From assembly GCA_964565665.1 (NCBI GenBank), contig CAZMFZ010000053.1, forward strand, positions 1-23,547: 23,547 nucleotides of DNA, given 5' to 3'. Position 1 is the first letter of the stretch, and every line of letters begins with the position of its first letter. The position numbers and the translations under genes were made by a program. This document shows, piece after piece, positions 23,268-23,547 of the stretch. Below the pieces are notes generated by a model, which worked only from the letters and a program-made list of their open reading frames with translations, did not search any database and had not been told where the DNA came from. Source of the DNA: CAZMFZ01 sp964565665. Lineage in GTDB: Bacteria; Bacteroidota; Bacteroidia; Cytophagales; UBA9547.

Positions 23268-23547
23268 ATGACAAACGAAGTAAACAACGGTCTGTACGAT
23301 TCCCGTTTTGAGCACGATGCTTGTGGTATTGGTTTTGTAGCAAATTTGAAAGGCCGAAAGTCGCACAAGATAGTCAAAGATGCTTTGCACATGCTCACGA
23401 GAATGTATCACCGTGGGGCTTGTGGCTGCGAAACCAACACTGGTGACGGTGCGGGCATATTGGTGCAAATGCCTCACGAATTTTTGTTGAACGAATGTTT
23501 AAAACTAGGTATAAAGCTTCCCAGCTTCGGTAGGTATGGTGTAGGTT
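23268..23547 (+). CDS. gltB: Glutamate synthase large subunit, N-terminal part
   Basis: The first 93 codons are present; the gene runs off the right edge. The product is the class II glutaminase domain of glutamate synthase, which transfers amide nitrogen from glutamine to 2-oxoglutarate. FEHDACGIGFVANLKG (14-29) places the catalytic Cys at residue 19; by family knowledge a short propeptide before it is removed. YHRGACGCETNTGDGAGIL (about 47-65) is the next hallmark of the glutaminase domain. The ATG at 23268 gives the expected short propeptide. The gltD partner would lie beyond the window. Confidence 0.95.
   Translation, partial: MTNEVNNGLYDSRFEHDACGIGFVANLKGRKSHKIVKDALHMLTRMYHRGACGCETNTGDGAGILVQMPHEFLLNECLKLGIKLPSFGRYGVG

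Noticed and set aside
1..23547. CRISPR array, insertion sequence or prophage
   Set aside because: No regularly spaced direct repeats, transposase or phage genes were seen in reading the window on both strands.

Overview
The window looks like chromosomal DNA from a Bacteroidota bacterium, probably of the Cytophagales type. It is AT-rich. Coding starts lack clear Shine-Dalgarno sequences, and several upstream regions carry the Bacteroidota -7 box TAnnTTTG. One secreted protease ends in a type IX secretion sorting domain. Several genes (SecG with its partner, ZapA with RNase Y, the 236-residue RsmI-like enzyme) have the sizes and order usual in that phylum. Species cannot be named from the sequence.

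Layout. Positions 1-1209 (minus): the start of a cell-envelope protein with a carboxypeptidase-regulatory-like domain, and trmD. 1569-3089: a polysaccharide flippase, convergent with a membrane GAF sensor protein (3129-4802, minus). After a 557-bp gap come a CCA-adding enzyme with an HD domain (5360-6775) and a fatty-acid desaturase that closely resembles animal dihydroceramide Delta4-desaturase (6918-7940), closed by a strong terminator. A type IX-secreted M43 metalloprotease lies on the minus strand (8014-9543). A lone pstC, a TPR-containing protein and secG form a plus-strand run (9857-12209) ending in a terminator. A small cysteine-rich protein (minus) and tatD (plus) are divergent. A coiled-coil protein, zapA and rny follow (13480-15688).

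Positions 15839-21897 hold a tight run that may be one transcription unit: an archaeal-type CMP-kinase-like protein fused to a ParB/sulfiredoxin-like domain, nadD, prmC, a polytopic membrane protein, an RsmI-like methyltransferase, 3-hydroxyanthranilate dioxygenase and an aldose epimerase. Two of these (nadD and the dioxygenase) serve NAD synthesis, the latter through the kynurenine route. After that come a stand-alone HsdR_N-type protein (minus), tRNA-Ser(UGA) with its own promoter box and terminator, and the first 280 bases of gltB.

The items most worth attention are the eukaryote-like sphingolipid desaturase, the kinase-ParB/Srx fusion, and a perfect inverted repeat abutting the start codon of RNase Y. 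No prophage, insertion sequence, CRISPR array or obvious defence island is visible; most of the window is ordinary core chromosome.
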